Shown here: one piece after another, positions 1-6,930 of the stretch
Layout: each line of letters begins with the position of its first letter
Numbering within the stretch: position 1 is the first letter of the stretch
Assembly: GCA_050015455.1 (NCBI GenBank)
Contig: JBEKBJ010000074.1
Span: 1 to 26,292 of the forward strand
Reading direction: 5' to 3'
Length of the DNA: 26,292 bases
From: JAGDMS01 sp050015455
GTDB taxonomy: Bacteria; Desulfobacterota; Binatia; HRBIN30
Notes under the pieces: generated by a model
What the model saw: only the letters and a program-made list of their open reading frames with translations
Told to the model about the DNA's origin: nothing
Database searches by the model: none
Position numbers and translations under genes: made by a program

Positions 1-49
1 CAGTTTGGCTCGGCCCACTCGCCGACCACAGCGGGCCGCCCGGCCGGCG

Positions 50-619
50 TCAGCCGCCCGCAGCGGCGCCCAACGCGCCGGATCGCGCGCGCCGGTGCGT
101 TAGCGCCGGATTTGGGTCCAATGCGGCAAGAAATTTCTCTGGTACGCGTCGTTGCCCGGCGCTTCCCCTGAACTCGGCTTCCGCCAGCTCCAACACCCTC
201 GGCTGTCGAATAAATCGGTGAATCCACTCTCCGATCACCCCGGGTCGGGGGCGCAGCACGTGAAATTCCGTTGTACCAAAGCCAACGCCGTCAATGAGCC
301 CGCGGGCAATCGCGTGCTTCCCGTTCTGCATGCATGGAGTGATCTTGGCAAAAAGGACATCGCCTTCAGCGAAGAACGTGTAGCCATTGCGAACGTCTGT
401 GAAGAGTCGAGTTTCGCAGCGGGTGATCGCCCCGAGGACCTCGTCCACTGCGGACATGGGAACAAACGAGGTTGGCGCATCGTCGTCGCGCTTGAAGTTC
501 GGAGGCCGCGCCGGATTAATTTCGCACACTTCACCGAGCGCTGCCCATCGCCATCCGTCGGGCAGGTGCCGCTTCGCGTCCTTTGCGCATCGGCGGTTCA
601 AGTCATTTGTCGCTGTCAT
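50..619 (-). CDS. hsdS: Truncated type I restriction-modification specificity subunit (HsdS-like)
   Basis: HsdS subunits carry the target recognition domains that choose the DNA site for a type I restriction-modification complex. The 189-residue product opens with the typical LPDGWRWAALGEV-type start of a recognition domain (about residues 20-32). It continues with an FVPMSAVDE segment, a GDVLFAKITPCMQNGK segment and a GTTEFHVLRP segment, which are hallmarks of this family. The ATG at 619 overlaps the hsdR stop as ATGA, so the two genes are translationally coupled and the start is well supported. Family members usually have about 400 residues and two recognition domains. Here recognisable similarity ends near VPEKFLAALD, and the frame then runs into a low-complexity tail and a stop. 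A frameshift, decay or a half-S subunit would each explain this. The rest could lie beyond the left edge in another frame. Confidence 0.75.
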   Translation of the reverse strand: MTATNDLNRRCAKDAKRHLPDGWRWAALGEVCEINPARPPNFKRDDDAPTSFVPMSAVDEVLGAITRCETRLFTDVRNGYTFFAEGDVLFAKITPCMQNGKHAIARGLIDGVGFGTTEFHVLRPRPGVIGEWIHRFIRQPRVLELAEAEFRGSAGQRRVPEKFLAALDPNPALTHRRARSGALGAAAGG

Positions 620-3003
620 GCCGCGAACATTCGCTCTTTCGTCTCGTGCAACACCTCGGCAGGTTTGCCAATCGCTCGCAGCGCGGTCAATCCGCCGGCC
701 CGCACAACTTCCGGCGTTTGGAAGACCTCCGGATTCTCCAAGCCCTCGGTTCCGGCGCGGGCGAACTGTGAGGCCAGAGCCTTGAGCGTCGCGCGCGCCT
801 CGTCGGGCAAGCTGGCCAGCCACGCGGCGTGTTTGTACGCGAAGGCGTCGGCGCGGTCGCTGCGCGTGCGCGGATTCAACCCGTATCCCAGGTCGGCCAG
901 CACATCGTAGAGATCGTACTCGGTCATCGCCTCAAGCTGCTGCACGAGCGCCGCGGAGCGGGCGCCGTCGGGCAGGCGTGCCAACAGCTCGCGGCGATCA
1001 CGCGGCACAATCCAGCGCGCCCGGAAGGTATCGAGCGACGGCGCCTCCTCGACCAGCTTCGCAGCGAGTCGCTCCTTGTACTCCTCGACGGTGACCGGCA
1101 TCGCGCGGCCATCCACCGTCGTCACGATGTAGCGCCCGGCATCGCTTATGTGCACATCGAATCCCTCAACCTGGATCGGTGGTGGTGGCAGCGGACCCGG
1201 CTCCCCACGCTCTCGGGGTGGCGATGGTTTCGTAATGAAGTTCTTCCCGAACAGACGCGTCGCGTTGGTGTAGTCGTACACCCGAAACATCAGCTTGTTC
1301 GTCGGCGCGTCCAACCGTGTGCCACGACCGACCATCTGATAGAACGCGATCGGCGACCGGACGTACTTGAAGAAGACGACGTTGCGCACGACGGGGACAT
1401 CGACGCCGGTGGTCAGGAGGTCAACGGTCGTCGCCACGAAGTGCGACCGCGGCGCGCCGCGCAGATCGGCGAGATACTCGCTGCCCGAGACGCTGGCCGT
1501 GCATTTGAACGCGTACGGCTCCAGGCGTGGCTTGCCGTTCTGTGTACACCACTTGGCGTAGAGGTTGTTCATCGCCACGGCGACGGCGTCGGCATGATGA
1601 TCGCGCGCACAGAAGATGATCGTCTTTTGTTCCGGACCGCCGGAGTCGAGCAGGTGCGTGAAGAGATCCTTCGCCATTGTCTTGACGCGATCGGGCAGGA
1701 CCAGGTCGTCTTCGAAACTCTCGGCAGCATAGTGCTCGCGCGCCTCGCCTTCGCCGACGCGGTGGCCGGTGGTCGCGACCGTGAGCTTCTTCCCTTTCAG
1801 GTCTTCCCGCTTGATGCCAGTTTCACGCTCGCTCTTCTGATGCTGATCGAGAAAGATGTCCCTGCGGACCAATTCGCACGCCGCGAGGTAACCGTCCTCG
1901 ATGCCTTGGCTCATCTCGTACTCGTACACCGGTTCACCAAAGTGGCGGAGGTTGTCGGCATGAACCTGTGCATCTGCGTTGTACTCACGCGTGTGGATGC
2001 CGGACTGAAGCTGCCGCGGTGTGGCGGTCAGGCCGATCTGCACGGCGTCGGGATTGCGGATCAGCACCTGTGACCACTTGCCCCACGCCGAGCGGTGGCA
2101 CTCGTCGATGACAATGTGGCTGAAGTAACTCTCAGGATAGTAGGTCGTGAGGAAGTTGGCCGTGCCCTCCTCTGAGTCGACGTTCAGGGTTTGGTAGGTG
2201 GCGATGTGGATGCGCGCGTTGCGGGCGTGGTTGGAGCCGTCGGACTCGCGGTACACCTCAGCGGCGTCAGCACCAAAGACATTTTGAAAGGCCCCCAGCG
2301 CCTGGCTACGCAGCTCGTCCCGGTCGCATACGAACAGCACGCGGCCCAACTGGCCGGCATCGGCGATCCGCTTCAGCAATTGCACCGCAATGAAGGTCTT
2401 CCCGGAACCTGTTGCTAACGAAAGCAACGCTCGCTTCGGCTGGCCGGCCTTTTCGCAGCGTGCGATCTTCTCCAGTGCGGCACGGATCGCGGCATCTTGA
2501 TAATACCGACGGGTGGCCTCACCGCCACTGTAGCGCATCAACAGGGGGCGAGCAGCCGGGTCGTCCAGCGAAAAGCCCATCGCCGCCTCATAGCGCGCTC
2601 GGAGATCGGCGGGGCTCGGAAACTCCGCCAAAGGCTGTGGGTCGCTGGTGAGGCCGGTCGAACGGTCATATTCGACGAACAGGTGCCCATTGCTGGAGAA
2701 CACGAACGGCACGTTCATCCGCTTCGCGCTTCCGTAGAGCTTGGCTTGCTCGAGCCCGTGTGCGGGAGGGAGGTGCTCCGCCTTGGCCTCGATCAACGCC
2801 ACGGCGACAGGCTGCGTCTCCGCGTTGACCTTGACCCGGAGCACATAGTCGACGCGTCCCTTCGCCCGCTTGCGCGGTTTTCCGTCGATGATCTGGATCG
2901 CCCCGGCGGTCTCTTCGCGGCGAATGAGGTCCTCGGTCCAACCGCGGGAGTGGAGACCCGGGTCGATGAGCTTCGCCCTGGTGTCGGATTCACTGAGCTG
3001 CAC
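616..3003 (-). CDS. hsdR: Type I restriction enzyme R (HsdR) subunit
   Basis: This is the motor and nuclease subunit of a type I restriction enzyme, which translocates DNA by ATP hydrolysis and cuts unmodified DNA. The N-terminal PD-(D/E)xK nuclease is visible as D52 (in VDYVLRV) followed by E72-A-K74 (in LIEAKAE), counting from the GTG at 3003. The SF2 helicase core follows: ATGSGKT Walker A with K202, D300-E301-C-H box, LTATPR motif, and MVGRGTRLD motif VI. The C-terminal helical region follows. The 795-residue length fits the family. I prefer the GTG at 3003 because homologues begin just before SESDTRAKLIDP; a TTG at 3039 would add 12 residues. The gene runs by an ATGA overlap into the truncated hsdS. 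No methyltransferase gene (hsdM) is present in the window, so whether the system works depends on DNA to the left. Confidence 0.93.
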   Translation of the reverse strand: MQLSESDTRAKLIDPGLHSRGWTEDLIRREETAGAIQIIDGKPRKRAKGRVDYVLRVKVNAETQPVAVALIEAKAEHLPPAHGLEQAKLYGSAKRMNVPFVFSSNGHLFVEYDRSTGLTSDPQPLAEFPSPADLRARYEAAMGFSLDDPAARPLLMRYSGGEATRRYYQDAAIRAALEKIARCEKAGQPKRALLSLATGSGKTFIAVQLLKRIADAGQLGRVLFVCDRDELRSQALGAFQNVFGADAAEVYRESDGSNHARNARIHIATYQTLNVDSEEGTANFLTTYYPESYFSHIVIDECHRSAWGKWSQVLIRNPDAVQIGLTATPRQLQSGIHTREYNADAQVHADNLRHFGEPVYEYEMSQGIEDGYLAACELVRRDIFLDQHQKSERETGIKREDLKGKKLTVATTGHRVGEGEAREHYAAESFEDDLVLPDRVKTMAKDLFTHLLDSGGPEQKTIIFCARDHHADAVAVAMNNLYAKWCTQNGKPRLEPYAFKCTASVSGSEYLADLRGAPRSHFVATTVDLLTTGVDVPVVRNVVFFKYVRSPIAFYQMVGRGTRLDAPTNKLMFRVYDYTNATRLFGKNFITKPSPPRERGEPGPLPPPPIQVEGFDVHISDAGRYIVTTVDGRAMPVTVEEYKERLAAKLVEEAPSLDTFRARWIVPRDRRELLARLPDGARSAALVQQLEAMTEYDLYDVLADLGYGLNPRTRSDRADAFAYKHAAWLASLPDEARATLKALASQFARAGTEGLENPEVFQTPEVVRAGGLTALRAIGKPAEVLHETKERMFAA

Positions 3004-3143
3004 TGCCGCTTCGTACCCCGCCACGGGTGGCAATGGCAAGCGAACGGGCGGTGCCGCGGCGCGTGGCGGAACGACAGCAAGGGCAGCGAACCCATCACGA
3101 GGACGGCAACGCGATGCGCCATTCTCAGGCGGAGCCCTGAGAT

Positions 3144-3173
3144 GCTATATGCGTATATGGGAATCCTTGTCAA
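3144..3173 (-). promoter_or_regulatory. Probable hsdR promoter
   Basis: On the minus strand a perfect TTGACA (3173-3168) is followed after 18 nt by TATAGC (3149-3144), or after 17 nt by ATATAG. This resembles a sigma-70 promoter pointing at hsdR. Between it and the gene lies a 7-bp inverted repeat (3123-3129 TCTCAGG with 3136-3142 CCTGAGA), a possible operator. The call rests on pattern only. The divergent HEPN gene starts at 3215, so the same 175-bp region must also serve that gene. Confidence 0.45.
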
Positions 3174-3214
3174 CGCCAAGTGGTGCACGCGGTGAGGAGG
3201 TTGCCGTACGCGCA

Positions 3215-4333
3215 ATGGAAGAGATTTGGTTCATGCCATGGGCCGGACTCGGGGAACTCAAGATTGGCCCGGTAGCGTTCTGGCCGTTTTCCCGGATGGC
3301 GGGCGGGAAAGTCCGAGACCAGCAGGTCAGGGAACGTCTGGAGAGATACTTTCAGCGCTACGTCGACCACGCGGGCAGTCCGGTCGATACCGTCACGGTA
3401 TGTTCGCACGACTCCGCTAACCTTGAGAGCCTTGAGCCGGACGCCGCCAAGGAGGTCCGCGCGGCAGCGGACGCGTTGATTTTCTCAATCATTTGCCCAG
3501 CCACGAAGGCGGGAGTTTGCGCAGATAACCGAACCATGGCCCCACCCAGCGCTGACCGCTACCAGTTGCTGCGTCGAAATCCGTTTCCGGACGACGATCA
3601 CATCTCGGTCGCATCGGGCCGTAGCCTTCACATCTGCAGAATCGACGACGTCGCGTTCCAGCAGCCCTGGTGGCTGGGTGGCGGCTTCGGAGTTCCGAAC
3701 GCAAGACTTACCGCGGCGTTTGACAAGAGCTTTGGCGTCCTGGGGCGGGAGCGTACGCGCTTGTTCCAAAGCCTTGAGTGGTTCCGACTGGCGCACACCC
3801 AATACGACCAGGTTTCTGAGGCTTCCAAAGTGGTCATGATGGCCACAGCTTTCGAGATCCTGCTTGGAGCGGGCAAATCGCGTAAGAAGAAGGAGTGGAT
3901 CGTTTGCGAGTTGGAGAGGCGATGTGCCCGTCCGGACTCACACAGAGACGGGAGAAAGACTCGTGACGGTAATCGCATCTACTCGAAGGTGGCGTGCTGG
4001 GGATGGGACTTCTATGAGCTGAGAAACGCCATCGCACACGGCGACGAGGTCACTCCCGAGCAACTCAAGTACCCGACTCCTAGCAGACCTTGGTTGATGC
4101 ATCTGATCGTTGCCGATCTGGTTTTCTGGGAATGCGTGACCCGCGAACTGTACCGCCTGGAATGCATTGGCGAGGTGAAGAATCACGCGAGGGAGCTTGC
4201 GGGTCTGTACAAGCCAGTGTTTCCCGACATGCAACCCGATTCCTTCGTTGATCATGTCGCCACCTCCCTCTTAGGCTTCGGTGACGTTCATCGCGCTCTT
4301 GGGTGGTCGTATTCGCAGCAGAGCAGGGCATGA
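3215..4333 (+). CDS. HEPN-domain protein (Apea-like), candidate defence RNase
   Basis: The product has 372 residues. Its C-terminal half carries a HEPN-type four-helix region: a helix around SKVVMMATAFEILLGAG, followed by FYELRNAIAHGDE, in which R270 and H275 form the R-x4-H motif with Asn after Arg. HEPN domains with this motif are commonly metal-independent RNases in toxins and abortive-infection systems, and Apea-like members often stand alone. The N-terminal half (about 200 residues) has no domain I can name. The ATG at 3215 is preceded by AGGAGG at 3195-3200 with a long spacer of 14 nt. The gene is divergent from hsdR and lies in an island of toxin-antitoxin genes, which makes a defence role likely. 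That role is inferred from family and context. Confidence 0.75.
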   Translation: MEEIWFMPWAGLGELKIGPVAFWPFSRMAGGKVRDQQVRERLERYFQRYVDHAGSPVDTVTVCSHDSANLESLEPDAAKEVRAAADALIFSIICPATKAGVCADNRTMAPPSADRYQLLRRNPFPDDDHISVASGRSLHICRIDDVAFQQPWWLGGGFGVPNARLTAAFDKSFGVLGRERTRLFQSLEWFRLAHTQYDQVSEASKVVMMATAFEILLGAGKSRKKKEWIVCELERRCARPDSHRDGRKTRDGNRIYSKVACWGWDFYELRNAIAHGDEVTPEQLKYPTPSRPWLMHLIVADLVFWECVTRELYRLECIGEVKNHARELAGLYKPVFPDMQPDSFVDHVATSLLGFGDVHRALGWSYSQQSRA

Positions 4334-4435
4334 GCGATAACCGCATTCGCCTCCGCCGCCACGGGACGCGCCGGACCAGCCACCTCTTCGCTGGCGGCAG
4401 GCGCCGCAAGCCTGCACTGTGCGCCACCCCCAGAC

Positions 4436-4666
4436 TGCGATCCGCTCGATCTCGTCGAGGCTGACCTGGTCCTTGGTGCGGTCGTAAAGCATCAGTGGCC
4501 GGTGGTCAGTGGTTAGTGCAGAGGAGACGCCGAGCACTGAGCACTTGCCACCGAGCACCGACGGCCGCGTGGTGCGCGGCGACTCGTGCGCCGCGATCTG
4601 CTGGGCGTGCTCCAGCGTGCCGCCGTTCTCCAAGTACGTTGTCATTCCGGTGGCGCGACTGCTCAC
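4436..4666 (-). pseudogene. C-terminal remnant of a tyrosine site-specific integrase with an inserted repeat
   Basis: The reading frame encodes the end of a phage-type tyrosine recombinase: ATGMTTYLENGGTLEHAQQ, then AAHESPRTT, and after an interruption LYDRTKDQVSLDEIERI. The Tyr of LYDRT is the catalytic nucleophile position of this family. The catalytic domain's Arg and His boxes and the whole N-terminus are missing, so the fragment cannot be active. Between PRTT and LYDRT, where homologues are continuous, about 26 residues are encoded by an inserted heptamer repeat. Its length is a multiple of three, so the frame survives. The frame opens with GTG at 4666, overlapping the vapC stop (GTGA). 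Beyond about 4436 the sequence no longer resembles integrase. Confidence 0.75.
4493..4570. repeat. Palindromic heptamer repeat, copy 1 (inside integrase remnant)
   Basis: Degenerate heptamers of the type CAGTGGT form a left arm (from 4493). A core, GCAGAGGAGACGCCGA, is followed by a right arm of the inverse type AGCACTG. The arms can pair to a long imperfect hairpin. Between flanks shared with copy 2, the segment is 66 nt here and 80 nt there. The 14-nt difference is one heptamer in each arm. It interrupts the integrase coding sequence in frame. Confidence 0.8.
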
Positions 4667-5070
4667 GGCGTTGCCTCCCAGTCCTCGATGCTCAGGCCCG
4701 GCACGCGCTGAAACTCGCCAGTGTTATGTGTCACCAGCGTCAGCCCGCAAGCCAGCGCGAGCGCAGCGATCATGAGGTCGTTTGGGCCGATGGGCTTGCC
4801 CACTTGCTCCAAATCGGCGCGGATCGTCCCGTACGCTTCCGCGGCCGCATCATCAAACGGAAGCGAAATAAACGGTGTGAAGAAGCGCCGCAGCTTGGCC
4901 AGCACGGTTGGCGGATTCGTGCTCTTGCGGGCGCCGTACAGCAGCTCCGCCTTCACCACCGAGCACAGCGTCACCTCGTTCGGCGGGAGCGCCTGGAGTC
5001 GACGCCGGACACCAACCGCACGCCCGTTCAAATAGGCGATACACGTGTTGGTATCCAGCAGGTATCTCAT
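4663..5070 (-). CDS. vapC: VapC-type PIN-domain toxin
   Basis: A 135-residue PIN-domain ribonuclease typical of VapC toxins. It starts MRYLLDTNTCIAYLNG with the first acidic residue D6. E42 lies in VVKAELLYGA and D98 in GPNDLMIAALAL, followed by the LVTHNTGEF segment. These are the metal-binding positions of the family. VapC toxins cleave RNA, often initiator tRNA or rRNA, and are neutralised by the partner encoded just upstream. The ATG at 5070 overlaps the upstream gene's stop as ATGA, which fixes the start and indicates a two-gene operon. The stop overlaps the frame of the integrase remnant. All key residues appear intact. Confidence 0.92.
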   Translation of the reverse strand: MRYLLDTNTCIAYLNGRAVGVRRRLQALPPNEVTLCSVVKAELLYGARKSTNPPTVLAKLRRFFTPFISLPFDDAAAEAYGTIRADLEQVGKPIGPNDLMIAALALACGLTLVTHNTGEFQRVPGLSIEDWEATP

Positions 5071-5312
5071 TTCACGGCGCTGCGGGTCTCGTACTCGCCC
5101 TGCGGCGGGCGCGCAAGCGGATACTCGGCGAGGCAACCAAACGTTTCCTCAAAGAAATTCGGCGGCCAGTTCCCGTCCATCGCCCCCGCCGCCGTATCTG
5201 CCGGCGAGACGATCACCACCACATCAAGCTCGGCATCTTTCACACCGACGGGAACCTCGATTTTCAGAACGCCGTCGGCGCCAACGTGAGAATGGAACTG
5301 CACCGCCCTCAT
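5067..5312 (-). CDS. vapB: VapB-like antitoxin partner of VapC
   Basis: A small acidic protein of 81 residues beginning MRAVQFHSHVGADG and ending in ARPPQGEYETRSAVK. Its N-terminal KIEVPVGVKDAELDVVVIV segment looks like a short beta-rich DNA-binding or dimerisation part. The C-terminal half, FFEETFGCLAEYPLARP, looks like the toxin-binding tail of antitoxins that precede VapC. The assignment rests mainly on position, size and ATGA coupling to vapC. A purine-rich GAGGG lies about five bases before the ATG at 5312. Confidence 0.75.
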   Translation of the reverse strand: MRAVQFHSHVGADGVLKIEVPVGVKDAELDVVVIVSPADTAAGAMDGNWPPNFFEETFGCLAEYPLARPPQGEYETRSAVK

Positions 5313-5330
5313 GAGGACCCTCGCAATCCT

Positions 5331-5339
5331 CTTATACCA
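5331..5339 (-). promoter_or_regulatory. Extended -10 promoter element for vapBC
   Basis: On the minus strand TGG-TATAAG (5339-5331) matches the extended -10 pattern TGn-TATAAT. It lies about 20 nt before the vapB ATG, which would give a very short leader. No convincing -35 box is seen, as expected for an extended -10 promoter. The call rests on pattern only. Confidence 0.4.
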
Positions 5340-5371
5340 CGGCACCGCAGTGATCCGCCATGCTGGGTTCC

Positions 5372-5535
5372 GTCGAGGCTGACCTGGCCCGTGGTGCGGA
5401 CGTAAAGCATCAGTGGTCAGTGGCCGGTGGTCAGTGATTAGTGCAGAGGAGACGCCGACCACTGAGCACTGACCACTCGCCACCGAGCATCGACGGCCGC
5501 GTGGTGCGTGGCGACTCGCGGCCGTCGATCTGCCT
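5372..5535 (-). pseudogene. Second, more decayed integrase C-terminal remnant (direct repeat of 4436-4610)
   Basis: About 165 bp repeat the integrase tail at 4436-4610 in the same orientation with scattered substitutions. On the minus strand one reads RESPRTTRPSM, then the same heptamer insertion, then LYVRTTGQVSLDG. LYVRT corresponds to LYDRT in the first copy. The insertion is 14 nt longer than in copy 1, so the frame is lost across it. Similarity stops at the QVSLD codons, shortly before the vapB promoter. The vapBC cassette therefore sits between two direct copies of an integrase end. Confidence 0.7.
5411..5490. repeat. Palindromic heptamer repeat, copy 2
   Basis: The left arm reads CAGTGGT, CAGTGGC, CGGTGGT, CAGTGAT, TAGTG. 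The core GCAGAGGAGACGCCGA follows, then the right arm ACCACTG, AGCACTG, ACCACTC, GCCACCG. The arms are inverse complements of one another, giving a long imperfect hairpin. It has one heptamer more per arm than copy 1 and lies at the same position in the duplicated integrase sequence. Confidence 0.8.
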
Positions 5536-5922
5536 ACGGCTCGGAACCTTCAGCGGACAGGCTGCTTGCAACCCGAAGCCTTCGCCCGCACTCCAGAGGC
5601 TTCCGCCTGCGGCCCGAAGCCTTCGGCGGACGGGTCCGGCGGACGTGGCGAAGGGCTGCGCATGCTCCGGCGCGCGACCGTTCTCGTTATCAGTGAACAG
5701 TGGTCAGTGAACAGTGGTCAGTGCACAGGAGACGCCGACGCGTGTCGTCGGGTTGCGGGTGAGCTGACGTGTCTTGCCGCGGGTGGTCCGGAACAGCGGT
5801 CCGCTCCTGTCGTCCGCGATGCCGGCGGCGCCTCAATTGCCCCGATCCGGGGGGCCGCCGCTTGACTCACGAGTCCGAAGAGGGTCGGAACGGCACCCGC
5901 ACTGCACCCGCACCCCATTTCG
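5536..5922. other. Non-coding stretch between integrase remnant and higBA
   Basis: No gene is supported here. Several frames are open, but they have no start site, no coding pattern and no family resemblance. The stretch contains the third heptamer array (5689-5739) and two occurrences of CCCGAAGCCTTCG. It may be debris of the mobile element that left the integrase remnants. Confidence 0.5.
5689..5739. repeat. Heptamer repeat, copy 3 (left arm and core only)
   Basis: Five regular heptamers, ATCAGTG, AACAGTG, GTCAGTG, AACAGTG and GTCAGTG (5689-5723), are followed by the core CACAGGAGACGCCGAC. That core matches copies 1 and 2 apart from a small difference at its start. The right arm is absent and unrelated sequence follows. 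No integrase sequence flanks this copy. Confidence 0.75.
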
Positions 5923-5951
5923 TTGACACGCGACACGTGTCGCACTACAGT
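5923..5951 (+). promoter_or_regulatory. higBA promoter with embedded palindromic operator
   Basis: TTGACA (5923-5928) and TACAGT (5946-5951) are separated by 17 nt. The spacer contains the perfect 14-bp palindrome GCGACACGTGTCGC (5930-5943). A start of transcription some seven bases after the -10 would fall at or next to the higB ATG at 5957, predicting a leaderless or nearly leaderless mRNA. An operator between -35 and -10 fits the known autorepression of HigBA operons by the HigA antitoxin. Binding here is inferred. Confidence 0.7.
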
Positions 5952-5956
5952 TGCGC

Positions 5957-6235
5957 ATGATCCAGAGCTTTCGGCATCGGGGGCTCAAACGGCTCTATGA
6001 AAAAGACGATCGCAAGGGACTCCCTGCGGACAGGGTGGATAAGATCGGGCGTATCCTCGCCCGCCTCGACGAAGCCGACGAGCCGCAGAAGATGAACCTT
6101 CCTGGCTTCCAGCTTCACCCCCTCACGGGAGATATGAAAGGGTTTTGGGCCGTCAGCGTCTCGGGCAACTGGCGCGTCATCTTCCGCTTCGAGGCCGGTC
6201 ATGCCCGCGACGTCGACTTGATCGACTATCACTAA
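5957..6235 (+). CDS. higB: HigB-type toxin (RelE superfamily)
   Basis: A 92-residue protein beginning MIQSFRHRGLKRLYEKDD. It continues through ILARLDEADEPQKMNLPGFQLHPLTGDMKGFWAVSVSGNWRVIFRFE and ends DVDLIDYH. This is the classic killer-protein pattern of HigB/RelE mRNA interferases, which cut mRNA on the ribosome. The GFQLHPL and NWRVIFRF segments are the usual signatures. A TTG at 5951 is also in frame, but the ATG at 5957 matches the family start. The stop overlaps the Shine-Dalgarno sequence of the antitoxin gene, and the toxin precedes the antitoxin as is usual for higBA. Confidence 0.94.
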   Translation: MIQSFRHRGLKRLYEKDDRKGLPADRVDKIGRILARLDEADEPQKMNLPGFQLHPLTGDMKGFWAVSVSGNWRVIFRFEAGHARDVDLIDYH

Positions 6236-6248
6236 GGAGGAAAACACA

Positions 6249-6542
6249 ATGGCCATGAAGAACCCACCGCACCCCGGACTCTCGGTCAAGCACGACTGCC
6301 TTGACCCCTTGGGTCTAACTGTCACTGCCGCCGCCAAGCTCCTCGGTGTCACCCGCCAGACCCTCAATGATCTGGTCCACGCCCGCCGCGGCATATCGCC
6401 GGAAATGGCCATTCGACTCGACCTCGCTTTCGGTGGTGGCGCAGACACCTGGCTTCGGATGCAGACAACGCATGATCTCGCCAAAGCTCGCCTGGCCGCA
6501 AAGGGCAGAATCAAGGTTAAGCGCTGCGTCGCCGCGGCGTGA
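6249..6542 (+). CDS. higA: HigA-type antitoxin (XRE/Cro helix-turn-helix)
   Basis: A 97-residue HigA antitoxin, which binds HigB and represses the operon. The N-terminus carries NPPHPG, common in this family. A helix-turn-helix follows at LTVTAAAKLLGVTRQTLNDLV (about residues 30-50), then the GISPEMAIRLDLAFGGGADTWLRMQ segment that identifies HigA. An excellent Shine-Dalgarno, AAGGAGG (6234-6240), lies 8 nt before the ATG and overlaps the higB stop. The antitoxin should therefore be translated strongly while the toxin may start leaderless, a plausible way of keeping antitoxin in excess. Confidence 0.95.
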   Translation: MAMKNPPHPGLSVKHDCLDPLGLTVTAAAKLLGVTRQTLNDLVHARRGISPEMAIRLDLAFGGGADTWLRMQTTHDLAKARLAAKGRIKVKRCVAAA

Positions 6543-6605
6543 GCGATAGAGAGTGCATGATTCGGAAGACCGTGTGCGACTTCGTCGAACGCGAAGCGGG
6601 ACGCA

Positions 6606-6917
6606 ATGCTCCTCTCCACCAAACTACAACGCCGGCTGAAGCAGCTGGGGGCGCTGAGCGCACTTGAGCGCGGCGAGCAGCTGGTGCTGGCCGGGCCTAC
6701 CTACGAACTCCGGAAGGAACCGGGCGTCCACGTTCGTCTGGCGTTCCTGCATGATGCCGACGCGCGACTCTGCATCGGCTACGCCGATGACGGTGAAGGA
6801 GAGTGGCGTGCCGCAGAGTTCGAGCCGCTGTCCTGGCGGGCGTACGCTTATTATCAGCGCCGGCTGAAGCGCATCGGCGAGGTCGTCGAGGACGACACGT
6901 ACCGCAACCGCCGTTGA
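6606..6917 (+). CDS. Hypothetical protein, 103 residues
   Basis: I do not recognise this protein. It is mixed charged, with no signal peptide or membrane segment. It runs through ALERGEQLVLAGPTYELRKEPGVHVRL, an alternating beta-like middle, and a basic end, YYQRRLKRIGEVVEDDTYRNRR. It lies 63 bp after higA on the same strand and stops 13 bp before the end of the convergent MoaD-like gene. The ATG at 6606 has no strong Shine-Dalgarno. Tight fit between neighbours is the main support for it being real. Confidence 0.55.
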   Translation: MLLSTKLQRRLKQLGALSALERGEQLVLAGPTYELRKEPGVHVRLAFLHDADARLCIGYADDGEGEWRAAEFEPLSWRAYAYYQRRLKRIGEVVEDDTYRNRR

Positions 6918-6930
6918 TGCGCGGGTGCGC

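Noticed and set aside
829..2073. Long plus-strand open frame opposite hsdR
   Set aside because: It is the antisense shadow of hsdR. The product is Arg/Val-rich with no recognisable domain, while the opposite strand carries all HsdR motifs.
5572..5625. Repeated CCCGAAGCCTTCG motif
   Set aside because: Only two copies occur, and GC-rich palindromic words of this length are expected by chance in this composition.
5689..5739. Heptamer array as a CRISPR
   Set aside because: Units are 7 nt and contiguous, without spacers, and no cas genes are present.
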